Assembly: GCA_964524515.1 (NCBI GenBank)
Contig: CAZGEA010000004.1
Location: forward strand, 75,712-139,711
Source: CAZGEA01 sp964524515
GTDB lineage: Bacteria; Patescibacteriota; Microgenomatia; UBA8517
Reading direction: 5' to 3'
DNA length: 64,000 bases
Shown here: positions 1 through 8,632 of the stretch, in pieces
Position numbering within the stretch: position 1 is the stretch's first letter
Layout: every line of letters starts with the position of its first letter
Notes under the pieces: model-generated
The model's database searches: none
Told to the model about the DNA's origin: nothing
What the model saw: only the letters and a program-made list of their open reading frames with translations
Made by a program: the position numbers and the translations under genes

Positions 1-657
1 GGTGGCGTAATACAAATATTTGGAAAGAGCGATGGAGATGGAAGTGTTGGTTTAGGATATAGCTTAGACCAGTTCTGTAATTCCCAGGGTGGAACTGATG
101 AAAAACCAAGCTATTGCAATGAGACTAATATTAATGGCAATCCTGTAGTCGAGAGGGGTTTTGTTAATCTTCCTTTTATTGATATTGGGTTTCTAGATAA
201 GAATAAAAAAATATTTTTATCTATAAGGATGGAAGCTAAAAATGACACTAAAGATGTTGCATATCAAATCGTGAAGAGTTTTAAGTTTACAAATGATGTT
301 CAAACCGATAATTGGAAAAGTTATACAAATACTACTTATGGTTATTCAATAAAATTTCCTCAGGAATTTAAGAGCCAAGATATTGCAGCAGGGGTAGGAA
401 ACATAGAGGCCTCTCCCAATGCAACTAATATATATATCTACAATTCATCTGATGCTGAACAGTATTTAAATAGATATATTAGTATTGAGTTTTTACAACT
501 AGAACCCGGTAATAATATTAATGATAATTTTAATGTATATAAATTTAGAACAAAAAAAGGATTTATCGAAATTATGGTAACTAAAGATAAATCAAAGAGT
601 GAATTGGCAAACAAGATTTACGCTACTTTTAAATCTTCTGAGGATAATTCACAATAG
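1..657 (+). CDS. Secreted/envelope hypothetical protein, 5'-truncated
   Basis: The reading frame is open from the first base of the window to the TAG at 655-657, giving at least 218 residues, so the true start lies outside. The first ATG inside the window is at 229, but the coding frame clearly continues upstream with ordinary composition. The C-terminal part holds the pattern NWKSYTNTTYGYSIKFP, of a kind I associate with secreted or lipoprotein-like proteins of candidate-phyla bacteria with a PsbP-like fold. No catalytic motif is seen. It converges on the transketolase operon with a 14-bp gap. The family assignment is a guess from the motif, and the function is unknown. Confidence 0.6.
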   Translation, partial: GGVIQIFGKSDGDGSVGLGYSLDQFCNSQGGTDEKPSYCNETNINGNPVVERGFVNLPFIDIGFLDKNKKIFLSIRMEAKNDTKDVAYQIVKSFKFTNDVQTDNWKSYTNTTYGYSIKFPQEFKSQDIAAGVGNIEASPNATNIYIYNSSDAEQYLNRYISIEFLQLEPGNNINDNFNVYKFRTKKGFIEIMVTKDKSKSELANKIYATFKSSEDNSQ

Positions 658-671
658 AAAAATTTTGTTGT

Positions 672-1667
672 TTAGCTATTTTTCCTGGCAATTGCCCTTT
701 TCGCGGCTTCGACTATATCTTTTGATTTCATATGATAAAACTCTAGTAATTCATCTGGATCACCTGATTGACCAAACGTATTTTGCATTCCAATAAATTC
801 CATTGGGACTGGGAAATTCCTGGCTAAAGTTTCTGCAACAGCACCACCCAAACCACCTATTGTTTGGTGTTCTTCAACTGTCACCACACAACCTGCTGAC
901 TTTGCAGCTCTTATTATTGTTTGTTCATCAAGAGGTTTAATTGTGTGGGAGTTAATTACAACACATTCAATTTTACTTTTAGATAATTCTTTTGCTGCCA
1001 ACAATGCCTCATAAACTAATGGGCCACATCCAATTAGTGCCACTTGAGGATCTTTTGATTCCCATAGAACTTGAGCTTTTCCTATTTCAAACGGAGTATT
1101 GTTTGTTGTAAACACTGGAGTTTTTTCGCGAGCTAAGCGCAGATATGATGGCTTAGCGTTTTTGGCAATTTCAATCGTTGCCTTTTTGGTTTGTTCATAA
1201 TCACCTGGCACTACCACAATCATATTTGGCATTACACGCATGAGGGCAATATCCTCGCACATTTGGTGAGTTGCACCATCGGGGCCAACTGATACTCCGG
1301 CATGGGCACCTATTACTTTGACTGGAAGATCGTTTATTGCAGCGGTTGTTGCAATTTGTTCCCAATTGCGACCTGGAGAGAACGCAGCATATGAAGAAAT
1401 AAATGGAATTTTACCACCTAAAGCTAAACCTGCCCCGATTGTGGCTAAGGCTTGCTCTGCAACTCCAATTTCAATAAATCTTTCTGGGAATTTTTCTTTG
1501 AATAAAATAGATCTTGTTGAATCTGTTAAATCAGCACATAAAACTACGATATTGGGATTTTTTTCTCCAGCTTCCACCACTCCCTCACCATACCCATTTC
1601 TAGTTGGGACTTGGTCAATTTTTTTATCAAATATTTTTTCTGATAGTTTTAATTTTTGGTTTAACAT
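672..1667 (-). CDS. Transketolase, C-terminal subunit
   Basis: This is the 331-residue half of a split transketolase, carrying the pyrimidine-binding and C-terminal domains. It transfers two-carbon ketol units in the non-oxidative pentose phosphate pathway with thiamine diphosphate. EIGVAEQ near residue 67 contains the conserved glutamate that activates the cofactor, and GPDGATHQ is the typical substrate-loop segment. The gene directly abuts the N-terminal subunit (stop codon at 1668-1670, ATG at 1667), as expected for co-translated partners. It is the last gene of the minus-strand sugar-phosphate operon. A 1-deoxyxylulose-5-phosphate synthase half is the main alternative, but the partner's features fit transketolase. 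Confidence 0.93.
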   Translation of the reverse strand: MLNQKLKLSEKIFDKKIDQVPTRNGYGEGVVEAGEKNPNIVVLCADLTDSTRSILFKEKFPERFIEIGVAEQALATIGAGLALGGKIPFISSYAAFSPGRNWEQIATTAAINDLPVKVIGAHAGVSVGPDGATHQMCEDIALMRVMPNMIVVVPGDYEQTKKATIEIAKNAKPSYLRLAREKTPVFTTNNTPFEIGKAQVLWESKDPQVALIGCGPLVYEALLAAKELSKSKIECVVINSHTIKPLDEQTIIRAAKSAGCVVTVEEHQTIGGLGGAVAETLARNFPVPMEFIGMQNTFGQSGDPDELLEFYHMKSKDIVEAAKRAIARKNS

Positions 1668-2486
1668 TTATTTATTTTTATTTAATTCTTTAAGTGCTAG
1701 TGCTGCCTCATCTTTATTGGGAGTTTTACCATGCCATTCATATTTTCCTTCCATGAAACTTACTCCCTTGCCTGGAATAGTGTGGGCTAAAATCACTGTT
1801 GGTTTTTCATAAACTGCTCTCGCGTGTGCGACACTATCGATTATTTCTTGAATGTTATGACCATCAATATGCAAAACATGCCAATTAAAAGCTTTGTATT
1901 TATCAGAGAGTGGCTCCAATGGCATTATGTTTTCTGTGAAGCCATCAATTTGAATGTTATTGCGATCAACAAAAACCGTGAGGTTTGATAATTTATTTTT
2001 ACCTGCAAACATTACGGCCTCCCAATGATTTCCTTCTTGATGTTCGCCATCAGAGCAAATACAAAATACTCTAAACCTTTTTTGATCCATGCGTGCGGCA
2101 TACGCAAGACCTGAAGCTTGAGCCAAACCGGAGCCCAAAGGACCTGAGGTGGTCTCTACTCCTGGTAATTTAGTTCGTTCGGGGTGGCCTTGAAGGCGAC
2201 TACCAAATTTTCTAAGTGTTTTTAATTCATTGACTGGAAAATAGCCGCTTTCTGCCATTGCGGCATATCTGACTGGTGCAATGTGGCCATTTGAAAGAAT
2301 TAAGCGATCGCGTTCAGCCCAATCAGGATTGTCAGGGTCGTGATTTAAAACATGAAAATATAAACTTGCAAAAATATCAGACATTCCCAGAGGACCTGCT
2401 GAGTGACCAGATCCTGCTTCTAAGAGCATTTTAATAATATCTTTTCTTATTGTATTTGCCTTTTGGGCAATTTCCTCAACTGTCAT
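1668..2486 (-). CDS. Transketolase, N-terminal subunit
   Basis: This 272-residue protein is the thiamine-diphosphate-binding half of a split transketolase. Visible signatures are AGSGHSAGPLG with an active-site histidine, the loop GHPERTKLPGVETTSGPLG, and the ThDP/Mg motif SDGEHQEG followed by DRNNIQ, with Ser replacing the usual first Gly of GDG. With the downstream subunit it forms the active heterodimer that interconverts C3 to C7 sugar phosphates. The start ATG at 2486 overlaps the stop of the LOG-like gene by 4 bp, consistent with translational coupling. Confidence 0.93.
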   Translation of the reverse strand: MTVEEIAQKANTIRKDIIKMLLEAGSGHSAGPLGMSDIFASLYFHVLNHDPDNPDWAERDRLILSNGHIAPVRYAAMAESGYFPVNELKTLRKFGSRLQGHPERTKLPGVETTSGPLGSGLAQASGLAYAARMDQKRFRVFCICSDGEHQEGNHWEAVMFAGKNKLSNLTVFVDRNNIQIDGFTENIMPLEPLSDKYKAFNWHVLHIDGHNIQEIIDSVAHARAVYEKPTVILAHTIPGKGVSFMEGKYEWHGKTPNKDEAALALKELNKNK

Positions 2487-3103
2487 TTTTTAATTTCCTT
2501 GGCCAATAGATCTTTTAGTCTTTTGTCAAAGCGTTCAATTGTTGGCAAGATATCTTCTTTTTTTGTAACAATTTCAAAAACTGCTAACTCTTCACGGCTT
2601 ATGTTTAGATTTTTTCTGATTGCATCAATAATTTCTAACCAAAATTCACCATATAAAATAAATGGTTTGTGATGGCCGTAGTAAAGCTTTGCCAAAACCC
2701 ACACAGTCCCAAATTCCGATATTGTTCCTGTTCCACCTTTGAAGATTATAAACATGTCTCCGTGCTCAATTAATTTGAACATTCTTTCTATGTAATTTTT
2801 GGTTTTAATTTCTTTGTCAGTTAGATTTCTTAGGTATTTTCCTTCAAAACCTGTGGCTTCGTGAGGATAGAAAGTGACAGAGAGAGTTTCACCTTTGGCT
2901 TCTTCTGCACCTTGAGTTGATGCATACATGACACCTGGACCACCACCGTTTACGATTGTGTAGCCTTTTTCGGCAACTATTTTTGCAACTTCAAAGGCGT
3001 CACGATAAACTTTGTCTGTATCTGGCAAATCAGCATCACCAAAGAAGGCGATGTTTTTTATAATTGATCTACCGATGAAAGCATCTTCTTGTGTTTTATT
3101 CAT
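2483..3103 (-). CDS. LOG/TIGR00730-family Rossmann-fold protein
   Basis: 206 residues with the glycine-rich motif NGGGPGVMYA near residues 52-61 and KGGTGTISEF near 122-131, corresponding to the PGGxGTxxE signature of LOG-type phosphoribohydrolases (formerly annotated as lysine decarboxylases). Family members hydrolyse nucleoside 5'-monophosphates to a base and ribose 5-phosphate. That would feed ribose phosphate into the surrounding pentose phosphate operon, but this link is inference. The Pro of PGG is replaced by Lys and the usual RK pair reads ER, so activity is not certain. It overlaps both neighbours by 4 bp. Confidence 0.8.
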   Translation of the reverse strand: MNKTQEDAFIGRSIIKNIAFFGDADLPDTDKVYRDAFEVAKIVAEKGYTIVNGGGPGVMYASTQGAEEAKGETLSVTFYPHEATGFEGKYLRNLTDKEIKTKNYIERMFKLIEHGDMFIIFKGGTGTISEFGTVWVLAKLYYGHHKPFILYGEFWLEIIDAIRKNLNISREELAVFEIVTKKEDILPTIERFDKRLKDLLAKEIKK

Positions 3104-3714
3104 ATTATTTTTTCAAACCAACTTTTGCCTTGTACCACTTCATCGACACCAAAGGACTCCAACTCTGATAGTATTTCAGTTTTGACTCCCCCGTCAATGC
3201 ATATTTTAAAATTGCTTTTAAATAATCTTCTAATATCTTGGAGTTTTTCGATTTTTTGATAAACAGATTTATCAAATGATTGCCCTCCAAAGCCTGCTGG
3301 AACACTCATTAAAAGAATGACACTGCATGCTCTTATTGCTTTTGAATCTAAATCGTTTATTGGTGTTTTTAAATCAACTGCTAAACCTGCATCAATATTT
3401 CCAGTTAAAATTTCTTGAATGAATTCGTTTTGATTGTACATGAATTCTATTTGGCCAATTATTCTATCTGAATTTGCAATTTGCATTGATTTTTTAATCC
3501 ATGCCTGCGGATTTTTAACCATCAAATGAATATCAAGAGAAAGCGATAGATCTTCAAGCGACGCCAAAACTTCAGGATAAATAGTTTTATTTTTTGCAAA
3601 AACTCCGTCAACAATATCGATTTGGACTCTTTTTATTTGGTTTGATTGAGCAATATTTATTAATTTTATTGCTTCTTCTGTATTGTTTGTTAAAACAGAG
3701 GGAATAATTTGCAT
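3100..3714 (-). CDS. Ribulose-phosphate 3-epimerase-like TIM barrel
   Basis: 204 residues with the family landmarks PSVL at the N-terminus, VDGVF, DIHLMV, MSVPAGFGGQSF and CIDGGV. The epimerase interconverts ribulose 5-phosphate and xylulose 5-phosphate, linking RpiB and transketolase, both encoded nearby. In classical enzymes the first metal ligand is the His of HxD; here the segment reads VQIDIVDG, with Gln at that place, while the Asp, the second His and the later Asp remain. This is either a divergent epimerase or a relative with a changed substrate. It overlaps LOG by 4 bp and gap by 1 bp. Confidence 0.8.
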   Translation of the reverse strand: MQIIPSVLTNNTEEAIKLINIAQSNQIKRVQIDIVDGVFAKNKTIYPEVLASLEDLSLSLDIHLMVKNPQAWIKKSMQIANSDRIIGQIEFMYNQNEFIQEILTGNIDAGLAVDLKTPINDLDSKAIRACSVILLMSVPAGFGGQSFDKSVYQKIEKLQDIRRLFKSNFKICIDGGVKTEILSELESFGVDEVVQGKSWFEKII

Positions 3715-4820
3715 TATTTTGCTGGGCTAAATGTGAGCGTTAACGGATCAGTTGGTGATTCTGGAGTTCCTAGTGTACGAGCCACTCGGATTACTTGTTC
3801 AACAAGTCGATTAGCATAACCCCATTCGTTATCATACCAGGCAAATACTTTTACCAAATTTCCTGCCACAACTTGTGTCAATTCAAGGTCAACAATCGCT
3901 GATTCGCTTCGACCAATAATGTCAGATGAAACCAAACCGCTTTGTGATACTGCTAAAATTCCTTTATATAGTGGGTTTGTTGATGCTCTAACAAATGCAT
4001 CATTAACATCTGAGACTGTGACATCTTTTTTAAGAAGCATAGTGAAGTCTGTTATGGAACCGGTTGCAGTGGGTACCCGCAGTGAGGCACCATCAAATAA
4101 ACCTTTCAATTCTGGAATTGTTTCAGTTACAGCAATTGCTGCTCCGGTTGAAGTTGGGATAATGTTTTCAGCTGCTGCCCTGGCGCGGCGCAAGTCACGA
4201 TGTGAATTATCTTGTAAGTTTTGGTCATCTGTGTAGCTATGGATTGTTGTCATCATGGCTTTTTCAATACCAAACGTTGCGTGCAAAACGGCCGCCACTG
4301 GAGCGACACAATTTGTTGTACATGATGCATTAGAAATGACTACTCCCTGCCCATCGTAGTCGTTTACACCCAACACATATGTGCCTACATTTCCACCTTT
4401 TGAAGGAGCTGAGATTATTACTCTTTTTGCTCCACCTGCTGCGTGTTTTTTGGCGTCTTCATCTGTTACAAATTTACCTGTTGCCTCAATTACTACATCT
4501 ACTCCATATTTTCCCCATGGAATTTTAGAAGGTTCCCTTTGTGCTGAAATAATTGATTCTCTTCCATCACAAATTATTTTTCCGATAACTGGATCTTCGT
4601 CTGTGGCTTCAGCTGCTTTTTTTGTTATTTCAGGATGAACATCGAGTGCGAATTTTCTATACATTGTGTCGTAGTTGACCAGATGTGCCCAACCATCAAC
4701 TTCCATTGAGCCTGATGTATTAATTAATGCAATTTCCAATTCATCTTTGTGTTTGAGGTTTGCAATTCTATATGCAATTCTTCCAATTCGACCAAATCCA
4801 TTTATTCCTATTTTTACCAT
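3714..4820 (-). CDS. gap: Glyceraldehyde-3-phosphate dehydrogenase
   Basis: 368 residues, somewhat longer than the usual 330-340. The N-terminal nucleotide-binding motif GINGFGRIGR, the catalytic Cys167 in SNASCTTNC and the partner His194 in TTIHSYT are all present, as is the C-terminal WYDNEWGYANR. It oxidises glyceraldehyde 3-phosphate to 1,3-bisphosphoglycerate, the substrate of the phosphoglycerate kinase encoded just upstream in the same operon. The extra length is an insertion around residues 60-100. I cannot settle NAD versus NADP preference; the segment after the second strand (INTSGSME) differs from the classical NAD form. Confidence 0.96.
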   Translation of the reverse strand: MVKIGINGFGRIGRIAYRIANLKHKDELEIALINTSGSMEVDGWAHLVNYDTMYRKFALDVHPEITKKAAEATDEDPVIGKIICDGRESIISAQREPSKIPWGKYGVDVVIEATGKFVTDEDAKKHAAGGAKRVIISAPSKGGNVGTYVLGVNDYDGQGVVISNASCTTNCVAPVAAVLHATFGIEKAMMTTIHSYTDDQNLQDNSHRDLRRARAAAENIIPTSTGAAIAVTETIPELKGLFDGASLRVPTATGSITDFTMLLKKDVTVSDVNDAFVRASTNPLYKGILAVSQSGLVSSDIIGRSESAIVDLELTQVVAGNLVKVFAWYDNEWGYANRLVEQVIRVARTLGTPESPTDPLTLTFSPAK

Positions 4821-4827
4821 TTCAATT

Positions 4828-5886
4828 TCAGTCTAACAGTGCTTTTATTCCAGGTAAAGACCCCTCGCCTAGAAAATCTAGCATTGCTCCGCCCCCTACT
4901 GAAACCCAACTAAATTTATCTGCTAAACCAAACTTATTAATTGCATTAACAGTGTCTCCTCCACCTGCAACTTTGAATGCGTCAGTGTTTCCCGCCACTG
5001 CTTCAAGAACTCTTTGGGTTCCCAAATGGTGACCTATTTCTTCAAAAACTCCAAGTGGACCAGCTACAACTATTGTTTTTGCTGACTCTATAATTGGAAC
5101 AAATTTTTCAATTGATTTAATAGTAATGTCTTTTCCTTCAACTGTAAGGTGTGCAATTTCTAACTTTTCATCTGTTGTATCTTCTAAGAATTTGGGGAGA
5201 GCGCCACCTACTAATATTTTATCTGCAAACTGTTTGAAACTTTGAAGATAAGTTAATTTATCTTCTTTGGCACCACTTACTATTGCAATTGTTGGATGAT
5301 TTGGGTTGTTTCTGACTTTTTCAAGATTTTCTACTTCTTGCGCAAATCTTAAACCTACAGCATGAGGTAATAATTTGGGAAGACCAACGATTGATGCATG
5401 TTGTCGGTGACTTGTAGCAAATGATTCATTAACATAAAAATTAATGTTATTACCGATTAAAAGCTTAACGAAGTTTTCGTCGTTTTTTTCTTCTCCTTCG
5501 AAAAATCTTAAGTTTTCAAATAAAATAATTCTTGATTCTTCTTTTGGATCTGAATTATCAGAATTTTTTTCAAAATTTGTGTTTAGGTTTTCTTTGAAAA
5601 GAACTTTCTCACCTAGCAGATTTGAAAACAAATGCCACAAATTAAGTGTTGAAACGTATTTATCATCGATTTTTCCGATGTGACCCACAATTACCAATAG
5701 TTGAGGATTTTGATTTAATATGTGTTTAAGGGTTGGGAGGCAAGCATTGATTCGCGAGTCATCTTCTACTTCAAATTTTTCAGTGTTATTTTCATCAATT
5801 GTTTTTTTAAAAGGAACATCTAAATCTATTCTTACAATTACATTTTTACCTTTTAAATCGAAATCAGAGAGTTTTGGAAGATTCAT
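4828..5886 (-). CDS. pgk: Phosphoglycerate kinase
   Basis: 352 residues from the ATG at 5886. A TTG start at 5904 would add six residues but overlaps rpiB more, so the ATG is preferred; even so it overlaps the end of rpiB by 23 bp. Landmarks are VIVRIDLDVPF near the N-terminus, ENLRFFEGEEKN, the hinge and ATP region GPLGVFEE and the C-terminal glycine-rich VAGGGDTVNAI and SVGGGAMLDFL. It produces ATP from 1,3-bisphosphoglycerate. It is shorter than the usual 390-415 residues, and the N-terminal domain loops look reduced. Confidence 0.95.
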   Translation of the reverse strand: MNLPKLSDFDLKGKNVIVRIDLDVPFKKTIDENNTEKFEVEDDSRINACLPTLKHILNQNPQLLVIVGHIGKIDDKYVSTLNLWHLFSNLLGEKVLFKENLNTNFEKNSDNSDPKEESRIILFENLRFFEGEEKNDENFVKLLIGNNINFYVNESFATSHRQHASIVGLPKLLPHAVGLRFAQEVENLEKVRNNPNHPTIAIVSGAKEDKLTYLQSFKQFADKILVGGALPKFLEDTTDEKLEIAHLTVEGKDITIKSIEKFVPIIESAKTIVVAGPLGVFEEIGHHLGTQRVLEAVAGNTDAFKVAGGGDTVNAINKFGLADKFSWVSVGGGAMLDFLGEGSLPGIKALLD

Positions 5887-6319
5887 ATTGGGATATTTTT
5901 TCAACTCGCCTTACATGTCTTTCTTCATTTGAAAATTGTGTATTAATAAATGTTTTTACAATGTTGATTGCACCCTCAAGATCCACAAAATCAGCACCAA
6001 GAGATAATATATTTGCGTTGTTGTGTTCACGAGCAAGGGTTGCCATATCGGTATTAATGCAAAGTGCTGCACGAACTCCTTTTACTTTATTTGCAGCAAT
6101 TTGTTCACCGTTACCTGATTTACCAATGACTACACCAAATGAATCACTATTACCCACTGTTGATTCAGCTGCTTTGATTATAAATTCCACATAATCGTCT
6201 TCTGGATCAAAAATTGAATTTCCACAATCTATTACCTCATGCTTTTCCCCTACCAAATAACCTTTTAGTTCTTCTTTAAGTTTAAAACCGACGTGATCAG
6301 TTGCTATAAATATTTTCAT
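5864..6319 (-). CDS. rpiB: Ribose-5-phosphate isomerase B (RpiB/LacAB family)
   Basis: 151 residues with the family core ATDHVGFKLK at the N-terminus and IGKSGNGEQIAANK near the middle. The enzyme interconverts ribose 5-phosphate and ribulose 5-phosphate. The active-site segment lacks the cysteine of the E. coli-type enzyme and carries SGNGEQ, the form known from actinobacterial RpiB, where the glutamate is the catalytic base. The stop is TGA at 5864-5866. It overlaps tpiA by 4 bp on one side and pgk by 23 bp on the other. Confidence 0.92.
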   Translation of the reverse strand: MKIFIATDHVGFKLKEELKGYLVGEKHEVIDCGNSIFDPEDDYVEFIIKAAESTVGNSDSFGVVIGKSGNGEQIAANKVKGVRAALCINTDMATLAREHNNANILSLGADFVDLEGAINIVKTFINTQFSNEERHVRRVEKISQYESSKTL

Positions 6320-6972
6320 TTGAATCCTTCTATTAAATTTTCTAAAGCTGTTTTTGGATCATCTGCTTTTACTATATTTGTGGCAACTGCAATCCCAATG
6401 GCTCCTAACTGAAGAGATTTTTGAATATCAGTTTTGTCATGAATCCCTGCGCCAACAATTAATGGAATACCTGCTTTTTTTGCAATTTCAAAAACTTCAG
6501 AAATCACTTCTGGTTTTGCAGTTGCAACTGAGATATCAGTGCGACCAATGAATTCTGGAGGTTCATAAGAAACATAATCAGGTTTTAATTCGATTAATTT
6601 TTTAAATTCTTCAATATCGCTTGCAAAAATTAAAGTTTTTAAACCTACTTCTTTTGCTTTTTGGTGAGCTATTTTTAAATCATCAACATTTGCAAACTTG
6701 TGTTCCGAGTGATTCAGAAGTGTTCCAACGGCCCCTGATTCTTTAACTGAACTTGCTGAAACCCAGCCAGTTTTTGGACCTTCATCAATTGGATCAATAT
6801 GTTGTGCCCAAATTTCAAACTTATTTAGTTTTGCTAAATTTTGAATATCAATAGTTTGAACTGCAGCGACAACTTTTATTTCTTTTAGATTTGCATTTGA
6901 GAGATTGATTAAAAGATTTTGTGCATTAACGCCTACTGATTGACTATATGCTTTGAAATTAAGAACAATCAT
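6316..6972 (-). CDS. tpiA: Triosephosphate isomerase, archaeal-type short form
   Basis: 218 residues, close to archaeal enzymes (about 220) and well below the bacterial 250. The catalytic residues appear as Lys7 in NFKAY, His88 in NHSEH and Glu137 in YEPPEFIG. The loop uses the archaeal EPPE(L/F)IG pattern rather than the bacterial YEPxWAIGTG. The phosphate-binding VGAGI is near the C-terminus. It interconverts dihydroxyacetone phosphate and glyceraldehyde 3-phosphate, feeding gap and pgk in the same operon. It overlaps rpiB and the glutaredoxin gene by 4 bp each. Confidence 0.93.
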   Translation of the reverse strand: MIVLNFKAYSQSVGVNAQNLLINLSNANLKEIKVVAAVQTIDIQNLAKLNKFEIWAQHIDPIDEGPKTGWVSASSVKESGAVGTLLNHSEHKFANVDDLKIAHQKAKEVGLKTLIFASDIEEFKKLIELKPDYVSYEPPEFIGRTDISVATAKPEVISEVFEIAKKAGIPLIVGAGIHDKTDIQKSLQLGAIGIAVATNIVKADDPKTALENLIEGFK

Positions 6973-7223
6973 GAATGAATATTAAAAATCGCGTCTAATT
7001 CGCGACGGTTGAAGCCAATTATTTTTGAAATGTTTCCATCATCTTTTTCGATCCATGTAAATGGAACTCCTAAATAGCCATCTGAGATTTTCATCATTTC
7101 TTCTTTGGCTCCTGCTTCATCATCCACAAAGCTTTCTGTAAATTCTATTTTTAAATCCAAAAGGTAATTTTTGAGCATTTGGCAGTATGGGCATGTTCGA
7201 GTTGAGAAAATTTTAACTTTCAT
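6969..7223 (-). CDS. Glutaredoxin-like thiol redox protein
   Basis: 84 residues, one thioredoxin fold. The redox-active pair is in CPYC (Cys11, Cys14), followed by the cis-proline region GVPFTWI and a C-terminal IGFNRREL that resembles the glutaredoxin GG..L end. It probably reduces disulfides in the cytoplasm. The start ATG at 7223 begins 3 bp after the stop of the preceding envelope-protein gene. It could equally be an NrdH/thioredoxin-like reductant. Its place in a glycolysis operon may serve to keep the GAPDH cysteine reduced, which is speculation. Confidence 0.88.
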   Translation of the reverse strand: MKVKIFSTRTCPYCQMLKNYLLDLKIEFTESFVDDEAGAKEEMMKISDGYLGVPFTWIEKDDGNISKIIGFNRRELDAIFNIHS

Positions 7224-7226
7224 AAT

Positions 7227-7949
7227 TTAAGTAATCAATAAACCAACTACTTTAAACCAGATTGGACTATCTACTGTCAAGACCCTACCGGTTGATGCTG
7301 AGAGATTAGCAGTTACTTCCACTGGAATTTTTGTAATTTTTAAATCAATTATTCTTGTTCCTTTGACTTCATAATGCAATTCACCAAATTCGTTTTCAGT
7401 AAGTAGCATCGGTGAATTTGGATCGATTTCATCGAGTAAACGAGCATTGATTGCCAATTCAGCTGCATCTTGAGGAAGCAATACAATAAACCTTAAGCCT
7501 GTTGGGGCTTTAACAGAGATTAAAGCAGTACCTGGATCAATTTCAACTGGGTATTCGGTTGAAGCAGAATTCTCTCCTTGGATTAGTATGAATTTTCCAT
7601 CACTTACTTTTATTGAGAGGTTTTTTGATTCACCTCGGGATTCAACTTCAACAACGTCACCTTCAAAATTGGTAATATCTGCTTTGGCTTTGTTGTTTCC
7701 CGAATCTTGAATTACCTGGAAACTATTTCCTTCTTTGTATACTGAAATTTTTCCATTTAAATTTGAATCTAAATTGGCTATTTTTTTAATTTTTATTTCT
7801 CGATCTGATTCAGCACCTAAGACATTCCATGAAGTTTTGCCGTTTGATGAAATTGTGACTATTGCGTCTGCCAAAACAATATTGGGAGTGACTAAAAAAA
7901 TTAATCCAAAGACAGCAAAATAAAATGATTTTTTCATTTGATCATTCAT
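7227..7949 (-). CDS. Exported hypothetical protein
   Basis: 240 residues starting at ATG 7949 (an in-frame ATG at 7937 is an alternative). Residues 5-27 form a hydrophobic signal peptide ending LADA, so the protein is predicted to be exported. The mature part is beta-rich with many Lys, Asp and Ile residues and no cysteine or recognisable catalytic motif. It sits 7 bp downstream of another membrane-anchored protein and just upstream of glutaredoxin in the operon. The function is unknown. Confidence 0.75.
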   Translation of the reverse strand: MNDQMKKSFYFAVFGLIFLVTPNIVLADAIVTISSNGKTSWNVLGAESDREIKIKKIANLDSNLNGKISVYKEGNSFQVIQDSGNNKAKADITNFEGDVVEVESRGESKNLSIKVSDGKFILIQGENSASTEYPVEIDPGTALISVKAPTGLRFIVLLPQDAAELAINARLLDEIDPNSPMLLTENEFGELHYEVKGTRIIDLKITKIPVEVTANLSASTGRVLTVDSPIWFKVVGLLIT

Positions 7950-7956
7950 GATATCA

Positions 7957-8445
7957 CTAATAGCTTGCTTCCAGGAGGACTTTGTCTAATTTTTTGATTT
8001 GAATTTTTGAATATGAAGTTAAGTCTTCTTGTTTTGAAACTTCAAGCATATAACCGCCTTTTCCAGTTTCAAGATTTCCAATGTTTATTTGGCTACCATC
8101 TGGTTTAGATAGTACTAATAAATATTTTTCATTTTTTTGCAAATCTGGAAGATCTGCTAACACCAACAAATCAAATTTGTTGTTTGAATATTTTCTAGAA
8201 ACCACACCTGAGTAATTTTCCCCATCCCCTGAAATGTCTTTCAATTCTTTTTTATCTGAATCTACTGGAAGAGTAATTCTAAAAGAATCTTCAATTCCTT
8301 TGACAGAACCAACTGGTGAACTTGTTACAAATGGAGTTGTTTCTGGGTTTTGATTGCTATTTCTATTTTTTATAAACCAAAAGAAACCACCGATTACAAT
8401 TACAACCATTAATCCAATTAGTGCGTCTGAAAATTTAGGCTTCAT
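7957..8445 (-). CDS. Membrane-anchored hypothetical protein (possible RskA-like fold)
   Basis: 162 residues with one transmembrane segment at about residues 8-25 (LIGLMVVIVIGGFFWFI), then a Ser/Thr/Pro linker and an extracellular domain of about 110 residues. The pattern YLLVLSKPDGSQINIGNLETGKGGYMLEV recalls the extracytoplasmic domain of anti-sigma-K (RskA-like) proteins, but there is no N-terminal sigma-binding domain, so the likeness may only reflect a shared beta fold. It is the first gene of the minus-strand operon. No convincing promoter was found directly upstream. Confidence 0.7.
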   Translation of the reverse strand: MKPKFSDALIGLMVVIVIGGFFWFIKNRNSNQNPETTPFVTSSPVGSVKGIEDSFRITLPVDSDKKELKDISGDGENYSGVVSRKYSNNKFDLLVLADLPDLQKNEKYLLVLSKPDGSQINIGNLETGKGGYMLEVSKQEDLTSYSKIQIKKLDKVLLEASY

Positions 8446-8493
8446 TTAACTTAAAATAAAATAACACTAGCCTATAGAATTGGCAAGAGGGTT

Positions 8494-8616
8494 TCATTCA
8501 CAACAAGGATCTTTGAAGCCGCAGTTGGTGCAAATTGCGTCCTTACTCCCTGCCACTACTCCAATTTTGGATCCACACACAGGACAATCTTGTTTTTGCG
8601 TTTCAACTTTTGACAT
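8494..8616 (-). CDS. Mini zinc-ribbon protein, 40 aa
   Basis: ATG at 8616 and TGA at 8494-8496 give 40 residues. The sequence contains CPVCGSK and, 15 residues further on, CTNCGF, a textbook four-cysteine zinc ribbon, and ends in DPCCE with two more cysteines. Such small ribbons are often RNA- or protein-binding accessories, but nothing here tells which. It lies between the glycolysis operon and a divergently transcribed small membrane protein whose ATG is only 16 bp away. The cysteine spacing makes a chance ORF unlikely. Confidence 0.72.
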   Translation of the reverse strand: MSKVETQKQDCPVCGSKIGVVAGSKDAICTNCGFKDPCCE

Positions 8617-8632
8617 GTTGTATAATTTATAT

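Noticed and set aside
97..110. CTGATGA at about 97 and again near 24695
   Set aside because: No GAAA partner, cleavage triplet or stems at the right places; both are within coding sequence.
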